In this document: in pieces, positions 44,804 to 53,244 of the stretch
Layout of the letters: every line of letters begins with the position of its first letter
How positions within the stretch are numbered: position 1 is the stretch's first letter
NCBI GenBank assembly: GCA_965277745.1
Contig: OZ255837.1
Span: 1,364,001 to 1,428,000 of the forward strand
Direction: 5' to 3'
Source: G965277745 sp965277745
GTDB lineage: Bacteria; Pseudomonadota; Gammaproteobacteria; Cardiobacteriales; Cardiobacteriaceae
Length of the DNA: 64,000 nt
Made by a program: the position numbers and the translations under genes
The notes under the pieces: generated by a model
Databases searched by the model: none
Told to the model about the DNA's origin: nothing
Seen by the model: only the letters and a program-made list of their open reading frames with translations

Positions 44804-45274
44804 GGTGACATTCCTTTGATACGGACGCTGCGTAAAGAATGGCAAATGCGAAAGCGCGTGTCAAAAAATCACCAAAGCCTGTTTTTTGTCATTGTGTATT
44901 TTTATCTGAACGCCCCCCATTCTCTGGCCGGGACATGCTCATCGGTCGATGACTTGCACATGGAAAAGGCGATCACGGCCTTCGGTTTTTCCCTCTTTAG
45001 CGTTGTTTCGCATCGAGCGGAATCGAAAAGATCGCCTGCAGGCGGGATCTCCGGCGCATGCTCTTGTTAGGCGCGCGTGCCCCCCACGGAACAGGCGGAA
45101 TAATTTTGTCCTCCGATTTCATTGATTATCTTCGATGATGGTAAAAGAAGATGCTGGCTCGGGAAAGCGCAAAACGTTTTTGATCCCGGACATTAAAAGA
45201 TGGAAAACTCGGTCGCCGAAGATTTTGCTAATCTAACGATAGATAACATATGAAAAATTTAGAGGAAGAACGCT
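44804..45274. promoter_or_regulatory. Control region upstream of the glycoside ABC operon
   Basis: About 470 bp between the divergent GST gene and the ABC operon. No gene is recognised. AAAACGTTTT (45171-45180), extended as CAAAACGTTTTTG, is a 10-bp palindrome with the central CG typical of LacI-family operators. CTAACGAT (45233-45240), 35 bp before the first ATG, also occurs upstream of the SIS gene (23922-23929). GAGGAAGAACGCT is the ribosome-binding region. Confidence 0.45.
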
Positions 45275-46534
45275 ATGAGAAAACAAGCGATTATCAGTGT
45301 CTTGGCTTTAGCGGGTATGGCCATGACAACACCATGCGCCGCGGCGAAAGAGAAAATCGTTTTTTCACATTATTTACCGAAACCCTATGTCGGAAAAATG
45401 GTCGATACGTTCGAGAAAAAGAATCCGGATATCGAGGTCAATGCCGTTGCCTGTGGATTCACCGATTGCCATAATAAACTCACCATTGCCTTGTCGGTCG
45501 GTGAAGGCGCGCCCGATGTCGTTAGCATCTCGACGATCAAACTCGGCACTTTCATCGATGCCGGCGGACTCACTGACCTGTCTTCGCCCCCCTATGAGAT
45601 CGATAAAACCGGTTGGGCATTCGACCGCTCCATGATCACCCTGTCATCGAACGGGCAGGGGGACATTTTTGGCGTGCCCTACGACACAGGGCCGGTGGTC
45701 ATGGCGTACCGTAAAGATCTGCTCGATTTGCTCGGCGCAAGCATCGACGAGGTAACCCAAAGCTGGGATTCATTTATCGATTTTGCCCGCCAACTCAAAA
45801 CGAAGAAAGACGCCTACGTCCTTCCGGCGGCGACCAGTTTGATCAACCCACTGGTAGTAGGGAGCAATAACGGACCGGGTCGCCCGGTATATCTGCGAGA
45901 CGGAAAGCCGAATCTGGCGTCGAATGAAATCACCGCGCTGGTCAAGATTTGCCAGACGTTATATAAAGAAGGTTTGGTTGCTGCGCTGGATGGCGCGTCC
46001 AATGATCAGAAATTCATCAAATTGTATCGCCAAGGCAGATTGTTCGCCGATATCGATGGACCGTGGATCGAAGGCCGTATCATCCAGGAATACGACCCCG
46101 AAGGGGCCAAGGCGGGGTTGTGGCGTGTTTCCGCCATCCCGACAAACGTCAAAACAAACGCCGGCGGAACGGTGTTTTCGATTCCCGCGCAAAGCGAACA
46201 CAAAGAAGCGGCGTGGCGGTTTTTGAAATTCCTGATGCGTGACGAAAACGTCCTCGATATCGCCAGGGTCGCCGGGACGCTGCCGGCACGAACCGAGGTT
46301 TATGACGATCCTTTCTTCGACCGCCCCAGTGACATTCTCGGTGGTCAGCATTCGATGCAATACTACACGCAAATTGTCAACAACATCAAACCGTACGCTT
46401 CTTCATCGGTGGACAATATCGCCAACACCATTTTGAATGATGCGATCAAGAAAATCATTTCTCAAAATGCCGATATCGATGCCACTTTGCAAGCGGCCAA
46501 TAGATTGTTGCAGCGAAGAATGCGTAATTTATGA
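45275..46534 (+). CDS. Extracellular solute-binding protein, family 1 (oligosaccharide ABC transporter)
   Basis: A 419-aa MalE/UgpB-type binding protein. The signal peptide covers about 1-24 (LALAGMAMTTPCAAA). VDTFEKKNPDIEVN, GEGAPDVVSISTIKLGTFIDAGGLTDL, GVPYDTGPVVMAYRKDLL, FADIDGPWIEG and HKEAAWRFLKFLM are typical cluster-F binding-protein features. Cys60 and Cys65 (ACGFTDCHN) might form a disulfide. It heads an operon containing a peptidase and a glycosylasparaginase, which suggests a glycosyl-amino-acid or glycopeptide ligand rather than a plain sugar. Confidence 0.9.
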   Translation: MRKQAIISVLALAGMAMTTPCAAAKEKIVFSHYLPKPYVGKMVDTFEKKNPDIEVNAVACGFTDCHNKLTIALSVGEGAPDVVSISTIKLGTFIDAGGLTDLSSPPYEIDKTGWAFDRSMITLSSNGQGDIFGVPYDTGPVVMAYRKDLLDLLGASIDEVTQSWDSFIDFARQLKTKKDAYVLPAATSLINPLVVGSNNGPGRPVYLRDGKPNLASNEITALVKICQTLYKEGLVAALDGASNDQKFIKLYRQGRLFADIDGPWIEGRIIQEYDPEGAKAGLWRVSAIPTNVKTNAGGTVFSIPAQSEHKEAAWRFLKFLMRDENVLDIARVAGTLPARTEVYDDPFFDRPSDILGGQHSMQYYTQIVNNIKPYASSSVDNIANTILNDAIKKIISQNADIDATLQAANRLLQRRMRNL

Positions 46535-46601
46535 CAAAGAGATTCGATAAAGAAAAGATCACGTTTCCCGATTGTTATCCGCGATGATTGGGATGTCTGT
46601 T

Positions 46602-47543
46602 ATGAAGTATTGTAAACGGATGGTCTATGACCATAGAGTCGCTTATATATTGTTGACGCCTTTTTTGCTCTTGTACATGGTGTTCAATGTCTTTCCCATT
46701 ATATTTTCCGCTTTTCTGTCTTTCCAGGCGTGGAATCCGGTTCGCGGTCTGTCTTCGATGGCGTATGTCGGTTGGGAAAACTATCGTTATGCGTTGACCG
46801 ATGAGGTCTTTTGGCGTTCGCTTTACAATACCGTGGAAATTTCCCTGATTTCAGGGCTCTGCCAACATGTGCTCGCGATTCTGCTCGCCTATTTTCTGTT
46901 GCAGGTCATCACCCGTGGCGCCGAATTCTTCAAGGCGGCTGTTTTTTTGCCTTACATTACCTCAAGTGTTGCGGTGAGTCTCGTCGTTTTCAACGTTTTT
47001 TCTCCCTTTGGCGTCGTCAACGCGGGCCTCGACTCGCTTGGGCATTTCTTACATTTACCCGCGCTCCTCGAGGCGTTGCCTATCGACTTTTTCGACGCCG
47101 ATTGGATCAGACTGACCATCGCCAATCAGGTGACCTGGAAGTACACGGGAATCAATACCGTCATTTATATGACGGGCATGACCGCGGTTTCCAAAGAACT
47201 CTACGAAGCGATCGCCCTTGACGGCGCCAATAGATGGCAGAAATTCAGATATCTCACCATTCCCCTCCTGGTGCCCTATATTTTTTTCGCCACCTTGATG
47301 ACGATGATCGGCAATATGCAGATATTCGAAGAACCGATGATGCTGACTCATGGGACAGGTGGTATCGCTGATTCGGGAATGACGGTTTCCTTATATCTGT
47401 ACAAAATGGGTTGGGATTTCAGTGATATGGGGACGGCGTCGGCGATCGCCTGGATTTTGTTTTTGATTATTTCCCTTTTCAGCGCGTTGTTCTTTCTTTT
47501 ATTCGGTAAACAGGGCTTAAAACGGAGGCATGGGGCTCCGTGA
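46602..47543 (+). CDS. ABC transporter permease 1 (MalF/UgpA type)
   Basis: A 313-aa inner-membrane subunit with six or so hydrophobic segments, starting with YILLTPFLLLYMVFNVFPIIFSAFLSFQAWNP. The EAA loop that contacts the ATPase is KELYEAIALDGANRWQKFRYLTIPLL. In-frame starts at 46572 (TTG), 46584 and 46593 are possible. ATG 46602 puts the protein just before the first membrane helix. It overlaps the next gene by 4 bp (GTGA). Confidence 0.9.
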   Translation: MKYCKRMVYDHRVAYILLTPFLLLYMVFNVFPIIFSAFLSFQAWNPVRGLSSMAYVGWENYRYALTDEVFWRSLYNTVEISLISGLCQHVLAILLAYFLLQVITRGAEFFKAAVFLPYITSSVAVSLVVFNVFSPFGVVNAGLDSLGHFLHLPALLEALPIDFFDADWIRLTIANQVTWKYTGINTVIYMTGMTAVSKELYEAIALDGANRWQKFRYLTIPLLVPYIFFATLMTMIGNMQIFEEPMMLTHGTGGIADSGMTVSLYLYKMGWDFSDMGTASAIAWILFLIISLFSALFFLLFGKQGLKRRHGAP

Positions 47544-48397
47544 ATTCAAGTGTTTTATCGCGGGTTGGCGAGGAAAAGAGGAAAGCGGATATTGCCCGGA
47601 TTCTTGTGTATATTTTTGTTTCCGCATTGGCGTTTCTTTCCATTTTTCCCTTCTTCTGGTCGGCGCTTCTCGCGACCCAGGATAATGCCTCGATTATGGG
47701 GATGTCGCTCGCTTTTGGAGATCAGTTTTTCATCAATTATCGAAAGCTCTCTCAGGAAGTCCCCTTCGCTCAGGCGATGATCAATACTTTTGTCGTCACT
47801 TCCCTTTCGACCGTGAATGCCGTTTTCGTCTCGGCGGCCGCCGGGTACGCATTCGCCATCTACCGGTTCAAAGGGAAAAATGTTCTCTTTGCCCTGTTGA
47901 TGATGACGATGATGATCCCTACCGTCATCAACCTGGTTCCCTATTTTCTGATCATCAAGAAGCTTGATCTCATTAACACCTTGTCCGCTATTTGGTTGCC
48001 TGCCGGCGTCAATATATTCGGTGTGTTTCTGGTGCGGCAATTCGTCGCCTCGGCCATTGCCGAAGAAATTCTGGATAGCGCCAGAATCGATGGGATGAAC
48101 GAGTTGCAGATCTTTTTTCGGATCGCATTGCCGATGATGCGTTCCCCGCTGATGACGGTTGCCATCATGGTTGTCGTTGCGGCATGGAATAATTTCATGT
48201 TGCCTTTAATCGCCCTGCAAACGCCGGACAAACAAATGATCACCCTGGTGCTGCGTTCCTTGAACGGGGCGACGGCGACCCCATGGAATTTGCTCATGAC
48301 AGGCAGTTTTCTTGCGATGCTTCCATTACTGGTACTGTTTGTCCTTTTCTCGAAAAGGATGATGAAAAGTCTTACCGAAGGTGCGATAAAAGGATAA
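47540..48397 (+). CDS. ABC transporter permease 2 (MalG/UgpE type)
   Basis: A 285-aa partner permease. The GTG start at 47540 overlaps the upstream TGA. Hydrophobic segments include ILVYIFVSALAFLSIFPFFWSALL and VLFALLMMTMMIPTVINLVPYFLIIKKL. The EAA loop reads EEILDSARIDGMNELQIFFRIALPMM. Together with the first permease it forms the usual heterodimeric channel of carbohydrate-uptake-1 transporters. It is followed after 2 bp by a peptidase gene rather than by the ATPase gene. Confidence 0.91.
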   Translation: MNSSVLSRVGEEKRKADIARILVYIFVSALAFLSIFPFFWSALLATQDNASIMGMSLAFGDQFFINYRKLSQEVPFAQAMINTFVVTSLSTVNAVFVSAAAGYAFAIYRFKGKNVLFALLMMTMMIPTVINLVPYFLIIKKLDLINTLSAIWLPAGVNIFGVFLVRQFVASAIAEEILDSARIDGMNELQIFFRIALPMMRSPLMTVAIMVVVAAWNNFMLPLIALQTPDKQMITLVLRSLNGATATPWNLLMTGSFLAMLPLLVLFVLFSKRMMKSLTEGAIKG

Positions 48398-48399
48398 AA

Positions 48400-49770
48400 A
48401 TGACCACGCTTTTCTATACCATCGAGTCTTTGGATTTATCAGCCAAGCAGAGCGTTCTTCTTGCCCTCGGTGAGAATGAAGGGCTTAAAGCCTGTCTTGA
48501 AAAGGAAAAACATCGGATCAGCTATCGAAAAACGAACTATTGTGTCGCCGATATTCAGGATATTGGATACGAGTTGGCAAGAAAATATCCTTTTGGCCGG
48601 TTGTTCATCACCATCGCCCCACCGCTCACACACAGGATCGCGCTGCCCGTTTGGGTGGAATGGTTGAGTTTCGGACTTTCTTTAGCCGGGTATCGCTACC
48701 GCCACTGCCCGAACGTGGAATTGACCCCGTCGATAAATAGCGTCAAGCTCGATTGCGACGAAGAAGTTCTTATCGCCGCGCATCGGCAAGGTGTCGTCAA
48801 TGCCCAGTCTCAAGTCTACGCCAGAGAATTGATGAACAAACCAGGCAATGTTCTCTATCCTGAAACCTTCGTGCAAGCCGTTTCTTCAATCTCTTTTGCG
48901 AATGTCGATTTCAAGGTGCTCGTTGAATCGCAGATGCGGGAGTTGGGTTTCGGCGGATTGCTCGCCATCTCCCGGGGCAGTGAACGGGAGGGAAAGCTTT
49001 TTATCCTTGAGTATACCCCCGCCTCGGCGGTGGCGACCATTGCCCTTGTCGGCAAGGGGGTCACCTTCGATGCCGGCGGCATCAGCATAAAAGCCTCGCA
49101 AGGCATGAGCACGATGAAACTAGACATGGGAGGCGCCGCGGCGGTGGTCGGCGCCCTCTACGCCATCGCTCGATCCGCTCTTCCCGTTGCCGTCATCGGC
49201 CTGTGTGGTCTGGTCGAGAACATGCCTTCCGGACGGGCGGCGCGCCCGGGCGACGTGGTGACCATGCTCTCCGGTCACAGTGTCGAAATCATTTCCACCG
49301 ACGCCGAAGGCCGCATGGTTTTGGGCGACCTGCTTTATTATGCCCAGCGCACGTATCGCCCCGATTATTTGATCGATATCGCGACTTTGACAAGTGGCGC
49401 GGGCGTTGCTTTGGGGAAAGGCTTTTCTGCGTTGATGGGAACGAGCGATGAACTCGAAGCGCGCGCGCGATCCGCGGGGCTGTCTTGTGCGGAGCCGGTC
49501 TGGCCGCTGCCGATTGGCGGATGGTTCGACACCGTGCTGAAAAGCGAGTATGCCGATCTGAAAAATGGCAGTGAAGACCCTCATGGCAGCGCCTCGGTCG
49601 CGGCGAGCTTCCTTGCCCACTTTGTCGGAGACGAACAAAAGTGGATTCATATCGACAGCGCGGCGATGACGCATGATATGCCGCATCGACGGCTCTACGA
49701 CAAAGCGGCCACCGGGTATGGCGCGTTGCTGTTAAGCGCAATTTGCCGCGCGATCGCGCTCGGAGAGTGA
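48400..49770 (+). CDS. M17 leucyl aminopeptidase-family metallopeptidase inside the ABC operon
   Basis: A 456-aa cytosolic di-metal aminopeptidase. Metal and active-site motifs are intact: VGKGVTFDAGG (Lys219, Asp224), KLDMGGAAAVVGAL (metal Asp) and STDAEGRMVLGDLL (Asp301, Glu303, Arg305). The N-terminal half (to about residue 165) is divergent. The ATG at 48400 follows AAAAGGATAA and lies 2 bp after the permease gene. The frame is open further upstream, but that would overlap the permease. Its place between permease and ATPase genes implies that the imported substrate carries peptide bonds or a free amino acid end that must be trimmed. Confidence 0.9.
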   Translation: MTTLFYTIESLDLSAKQSVLLALGENEGLKACLEKEKHRISYRKTNYCVADIQDIGYELARKYPFGRLFITIAPPLTHRIALPVWVEWLSFGLSLAGYRYRHCPNVELTPSINSVKLDCDEEVLIAAHRQGVVNAQSQVYARELMNKPGNVLYPETFVQAVSSISFANVDFKVLVESQMRELGFGGLLAISRGSEREGKLFILEYTPASAVATIALVGKGVTFDAGGISIKASQGMSTMKLDMGGAAAVVGALYAIARSALPVAVIGLCGLVENMPSGRAARPGDVVTMLSGHSVEIISTDAEGRMVLGDLLYYAQRTYRPDYLIDIATLTSGAGVALGKGFSALMGTSDELEARARSAGLSCAEPVWPLPIGGWFDTVLKSEYADLKNGSEDPHGSASVAASFLAHFVGDEQKWIHIDSAAMTHDMPHRRLYDKAATGYGALLLSAICRAIALGE

Positions 49771-49772
49771 AC

Positions 49773-50867
49773 ATGGCCTATGTGGAACTCAAAAAACTGT
49801 GCAAGCGATACAAGGGAAATCCCGATGAAACGATCGCAGAGGTGACGTTCGACATCGAAAAAGGGGAGTTCGTTATTTTGCTCGGTCCATCCGGCTGCGG
49901 GAAATCGACCTTGTTGCGCATGGTCGCGGGGTTGGAAAAAATCACCGCCGGGGATCTCGTCATAGATCGACGCCGGATGAACGATGCATTGCCCAAAGAT
50001 CGTGATGTTGCCATGGTGTTCCAGAATTACGCGCTATATCCGCATATGACGGTGTATCAGAACATGGCGCTGTCCCTGAAGATACGCAAAATCGACAAAG
50101 CGGTGATCGACGACACGGTCAAAAATATCGCCGCCATGCTCGGCCTCGGCGATTTCTTGGCCGTCAAGCCCGCACGACTGTCGGGGGGGCAGCGTCAGCG
50201 GGTGGCGCTCGGAAGGGCGATCGTGCGTCGCCCGAAAGTTTTTCTCTTCGATGAGCCGCTTTCCAACCTGGACGCCAAGCTGCGCGGCAGGATGCGTCGC
50301 GAAATTTTCGCATTACACAGGAAAATCGACGCCACCATTCTCTACGTCACCCACGACCAGATAGAAGCGATGACCATGGCGGACAAGGTGGTGGTTCTTG
50401 ATTGCGGCGTCGTGCAGCAGATCGGCAGCCCCAGAGAACTCTATGAATCTCCGGTCAACAAATTCGTCGCCGCTTTCATCGGTTCGCCCGTGATCAATTT
50501 TATCGACGTCGATGTCGCGGTTGCGCGCGGCCATATCACGATCCGTTCGGGAAAGGAGGTTCACTGGCAGCTTCCCGAATCGCGCTATCCCGGTCTCTCC
50601 GCCTACCACGGGCACAAAGTGTGTTTAGGGATCAGGCCAGAAGATTTCGAAATTGTCGCAAGCGATTGCGAACGCGGTGTTGCGGTCAGGTTCGACTACG
50701 CGGAATATCATGGCGCCGAGTGCAATATTTCCGTAAGCTTCGGAGAAAATCAATCATTGTGGCTGAAAACGGGTAACAGCCGGCAAGCCTATGTAACAAC
50801 GGCGAGACTGATGCCCGACCTCGAGAAACTCCACTTCTTCGATATCGACACGCAACAGAGAATATAA
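49773..50867 (+). CDS. ABC transporter ATPase (MalK/UgpC type)
   Basis: A 364-aa ATPase with Walker A LLGPSGCGKSTLLRMVAG (about 33-50), Q-loop VFQNYALYPHM, signature RLSGGQRQRVALGRAI, Walker B VFLFDEPLSNLDAKLR and switch His in YVTHDQIEAMTMADKVVV. A C-terminal TOBE regulatory domain follows (LGIRPEDFEIV). The true start is ATG 49773, 2 bp after the peptidase stop, with GGAG upstream. It energises the two permeases encoded upstream. Confidence 0.93.
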   Translation: MAYVELKKLCKRYKGNPDETIAEVTFDIEKGEFVILLGPSGCGKSTLLRMVAGLEKITAGDLVIDRRRMNDALPKDRDVAMVFQNYALYPHMTVYQNMALSLKIRKIDKAVIDDTVKNIAAMLGLGDFLAVKPARLSGGQRQRVALGRAIVRRPKVFLFDEPLSNLDAKLRGRMRREIFALHRKIDATILYVTHDQIEAMTMADKVVVLDCGVVQQIGSPRELYESPVNKFVAAFIGSPVINFIDVDVAVARGHITIRSGKEVHWQLPESRYPGLSAYHGHKVCLGIRPEDFEIVASDCERGVAVRFDYAEYHGAECNISVSFGENQSLWLKTGNSRQAYVTTARLMPDLEKLHFFDIDTQQRI

Positions 50868-50881
50868 GGAGGCATGCGCGC

Positions 50882-51808
50882 GTGATTGTTCTGACAAATT
50901 GCGAAGGGTATCCCGGGATCGACGAAGCGGTATCGCGCTTGGGTCAAGGCGAGGACGGGCTACGGGCGATCATCGAAGGGATCAAACGGGTCGAGGCGGA
51001 TCCGCGGGTTCGAACGGTCGGGTACGGGGGATGGCCGAATCTGTTGGGGGAGGTGGAGTTGGACGCTTGCGTCATGGATGGTGACACCTTGCGAACGGGC
51101 GCGGTTGGCGCGCTGAAAGGGTTTCTCCACCCGGTCGAAGTTGCGTTCCGGGTGATGCGCGATCTCAAACATGAAATTCTCGTCGGCGAAGGCGCGGCCC
51201 TTTTCGCCAGGGAAATCGCGGCACTGGAAGGGGATAACCTGATTGCCGACGCGCAAAAAACATGGCGGGAGATGCTCGAAAAAGCGATGACAAAAGAGCA
51301 GAGAAAACGCTTCCCCGATCTGCCGCTCGCCGCGCTCGCCAACGGCGCCAGCGATCCGGAGCGCGTCCGCGATACCACGGTTTTTCTCTCACGTGACGAG
51401 ACACGGAAGATCAGCGCGGCGACCTCGACTTCGGGATGGGCCTGGAAATATCCCGGACGGTTGGGCGACAGTCCTGTCATCGGAGCGGGCGCGTACGCCG
51501 ACAGCCGTTATGGCGCCTGTGCTTGCACCCACACGGGAGAAATGAGCATTCGCTGCGTGAGTGCGCACACCGTCGTCATGCATTTGAAAATGGGCGCCTC
51601 TTTGGAGGATGCGGTCTATGAAGCGATCGCCGATCTTCAGTATCTTAAAGAGGCCTATGGGGCAGGCGTCACCATCCACGCCATCGACAGAGACGACAAT
51701 CACAAAGTCGTCAGTCTCGATTGCCGCGGTCCCGTCACCTATTGGGTTTGGAAAAAGGATATGTCCGGCCCGCAACAGCGGCAAGCGGAAGTGATCACCA
51801 CGGTATAA
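50882..51808 (+). CDS. Glycosylasparaginase-family Ntn hydrolase (N4-(beta-N-acetylglucosaminyl)-L-asparaginase-like)
   Basis: A 308-aa precursor of the threonine Ntn-hydrolase family that cleaves the amide between asparagine and GlcNAc of N-glycans. Family features: TVGYGGWPNLLGEVELDACVMDG and HPVEVAFRVM...HEILVGEGAALFA (like human AGA). The cleavage site is Asp164-Thr165, where Thr165 becomes the nucleophile of the beta chain. Next come ATSTSG, GRLGDSPVIGAGAYAD and THTGE. The usual HDT is RDT here. L-asparaginase/isoaspartyl peptidase is possible, but the VGYGG and GAV blocks favour glycosylasparaginase. The GTG start (50882) follows AGGAGG. No signal peptide is seen, so it acts in the cytoplasm after import. 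Confidence 0.85.
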   Translation: MIVLTNCEGYPGIDEAVSRLGQGEDGLRAIIEGIKRVEADPRVRTVGYGGWPNLLGEVELDACVMDGDTLRTGAVGALKGFLHPVEVAFRVMRDLKHEILVGEGAALFAREIAALEGDNLIADAQKTWREMLEKAMTKEQRKRFPDLPLAALANGASDPERVRDTTVFLSRDETRKISAATSTSGWAWKYPGRLGDSPVIGAGAYADSRYGACACTHTGEMSIRCVSAHTVVMHLKMGASLEDAVYEAIADLQYLKEAYGAGVTIHAIDRDDNHKVVSLDCRGPVTYWVWKKDMSGPQQRQAEVITTV

Positions 51809-52104
51809 GGGCGCGATTCGAATTTTTTCGCCTATGGCCACCGGCTTGTTCGGCAAAAGAAAGCCTATGACGAACAGCGTTGCCGCCGCGGCGGTAACGG
51901 TTCGTTTTTTGCGCGCGCCTCCTGACCGTGGGGCGCGGGCCGCGGCATGAGCGTCGCCAAGGCATTGTCCCTGCCGCCACGGAAGCGCCCGCCTCCGGGC
52001 GCGTTTGCAGCGCATAAGACAATGATGCTACGCGCGAAAAACGTCGAATGTCGAGCCCCTTCGCGCCGGCGGCGATTGTCGCCCAATCAGGCGGAAGACG
52101 AAGC

Positions 52105-52139
52105 GGCGACAGGCGAGAACAATTGTCGCCTTTCTGTTT
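52105..52139 (+). terminator. Candidate rho-independent terminator
   Basis: GGCGACA (52105-52111) pairs with TGTCGCC (52124-52130) across a 12-nt loop, followed by TTTCTGTTT. It could end the ABC/glycosylasparaginase transcript. Confidence 0.4.
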
Positions 52140-52156
52140 CGTGTCGATATTTCGCG

Positions 52157-52183
52157 TTGACTATTACCAAGAAGAAATATATC
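52157..52183 (+). promoter_or_regulatory. Candidate promoter for ROK kinase-cutC
   Basis: TTGACT (52157-52162) is a near-consensus -35 box. TATATC (52178-52183) lies 15 bp downstream, so the spacing is slightly short. It would give a leader of about 130 nt that includes the two hairpins. Confidence 0.4.
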
Positions 52184-52245
52184 GTGGTCGCCAACTATTC
52201 GACACAAAAGCTCATGTACAAGAGGGCGCGTGACGCGTGGAAAGC

Positions 52246-52288
52246 CGCGTCGTTTGCAAACGACGCGACAAAGGCGGTTTCGCCTTTG
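52246..52288 (+). promoter_or_regulatory. Two tandem perfect hairpins in the leader of the ROK kinase gene
   Basis: The first is a 22-bp perfect palindrome, CGCGTCGTTTG plus its complement (52246-52267), and its core CGTTTGCAAACG also looks like a repressor half-site pair. The second is CAAAGGCG/CGCCTTTG with a GTTT loop (52269-52288). They end 20 bp before the ribosome-binding site AAGGAG. Confidence 0.65.
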
Positions 52289-52320
52289 CCGGGGCGATCC
52301 TTGTTCAAGGAGAAAAGTAA

Positions 52321-53244
52321 GTGAAGTACGCATTCGATATCGGTGGATCGAAGATCGAGTTCGCGGCGTTCGATGCGGCAGGGGAAATGGTCTCGCACAG
52401 CAAAGTAGCGACCCCGGCAAACGATCACCCCGCGTTTGTAGGTGCGATCACCGATCTGATTGTTGCGGCGGATCGGCGATTCGGCGCCGCGCCCGCGATC
52501 GGCGTCAGCCTTGCCGGGGGGATCGATCCGCGGACGGGGGCGGTAATTTCAGCCAACATTCCGGCGATAAAGGGCTGGGCCTTCGCCGCGGAAGTCGCGA
52601 AAATCCTCAATCGCCCGGTGCGCATTGAAAATGACGCGGACTGTTTTGCCTTGGCCGAGGCGCATAGTGGGGTCGCCAAGGGAGCAAGTACCGTCTTTGC
52701 CATCATTCTCGGCACCGGTGTCGGCGGCGGCATCATCTTCGATGGCGATTTCATCGGCGGGCACAGCGGTTTTCGTGGCGAATGGGGACATGGGAACGAT
52801 GTTTCCGGAGCCTTGATGCGCCATGGGCTAAGTCCGGTTGCTTGTGGTTGCGGGCGCAGCGGTTGTCTCGACCCCTGGGGGGCGGCACGCGGTCTGGAAA
52901 CCATTTACGCACAGATCGGCGGCAAGCCTCTCTCCAGTGTCGAGATCACCGAGGCATGGCGTACCGGGGAAACGCTTGCCGGTCGGGCGGTTGAAATTTT
53001 CGTCGATCTGATTGCCGGAGAACTCGCTTTGATGATCAATGTCCTTGATCCGGATTGTGTTCCGGTGGGCGGTGGCATGGCATCGGAAAGCGGCCTGATC
53101 GCGGAAATCGACAGCGAAGTCCGCGCGCGCGCGCTTGGTCAATATGATCGGCCTTTGATCGTCCCGGGAAAATATTGTCGTGATGGCGGGCTTCGCGGTG
53201 CCGCTCTGCTGCATACCCCGGAAGATAGTGAAGGTGGCGCGTGA
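52321..53244 (+). CDS. ROK-family sugar kinase (N-acetylglucosamine kinase-like)
   Basis: A 307-aa ASKHA-fold kinase. FDIGGSKIEFAAFD is the ATP-phosphate loop, GVSLAGGIDP follows, and IENDADCFALAEA holds the catalytic Asp. GTGVGGGIIFDG, the ROK ExGH motif (Glu154-Trp-Gly-His157) and the zinc-binding CGCGRSGC (Cys175, Cys177, Cys182) are complete. ExGH kinases usually phosphorylate GlcNAc, ManNAc or glucose at O6. The GTG start (52321) follows AAGGAGAAAAGTAA. No HTH domain is present, so it is a kinase and not a regulator. It fits phosphorylation of GlcNAc released upstream. Confidence 0.88.
   Translation: MKYAFDIGGSKIEFAAFDAAGEMVSHSKVATPANDHPAFVGAITDLIVAADRRFGAAPAIGVSLAGGIDPRTGAVISANIPAIKGWAFAAEVAKILNRPVRIENDADCFALAEAHSGVAKGASTVFAIILGTGVGGGIIFDGDFIGGHSGFRGEWGHGNDVSGALMRHGLSPVACGCGRSGCLDPWGAARGLETIYAQIGGKPLSSVEITEAWRTGETLAGRAVEIFVDLIAGELALMINVLDPDCVPVGGGMASESGLIAEIDSEVRARALGQYDRPLIVPGKYCRDGGLRGAALLHTPEDSEGGA

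Larger units (their letters stand above)
51809..52320. other. Intergenic control region between glycosylasparaginase and ROK kinase genes
   Basis: About 510 bp holding, in order, GC-rich repeats (GCGCCC...GGGCGC near 51986), a candidate terminator (52105), a candidate promoter (52157) and two tandem perfect hairpins (52246-52288). Small open frames exist but use atypical codons and lack ribosome-binding sites. Confidence 0.5.

Noticed and set aside
52246..52288. CRISPR-like repeats
   Set aside because: Only two different hairpins with no repeated unit or spacers; no CRISPR array was seen anywhere in the window.
51947..52324. 125-codon frame upstream of the ROK kinase
   Set aside because: No motif, passes through the terminator and hairpin region, and no ribosome-binding site.
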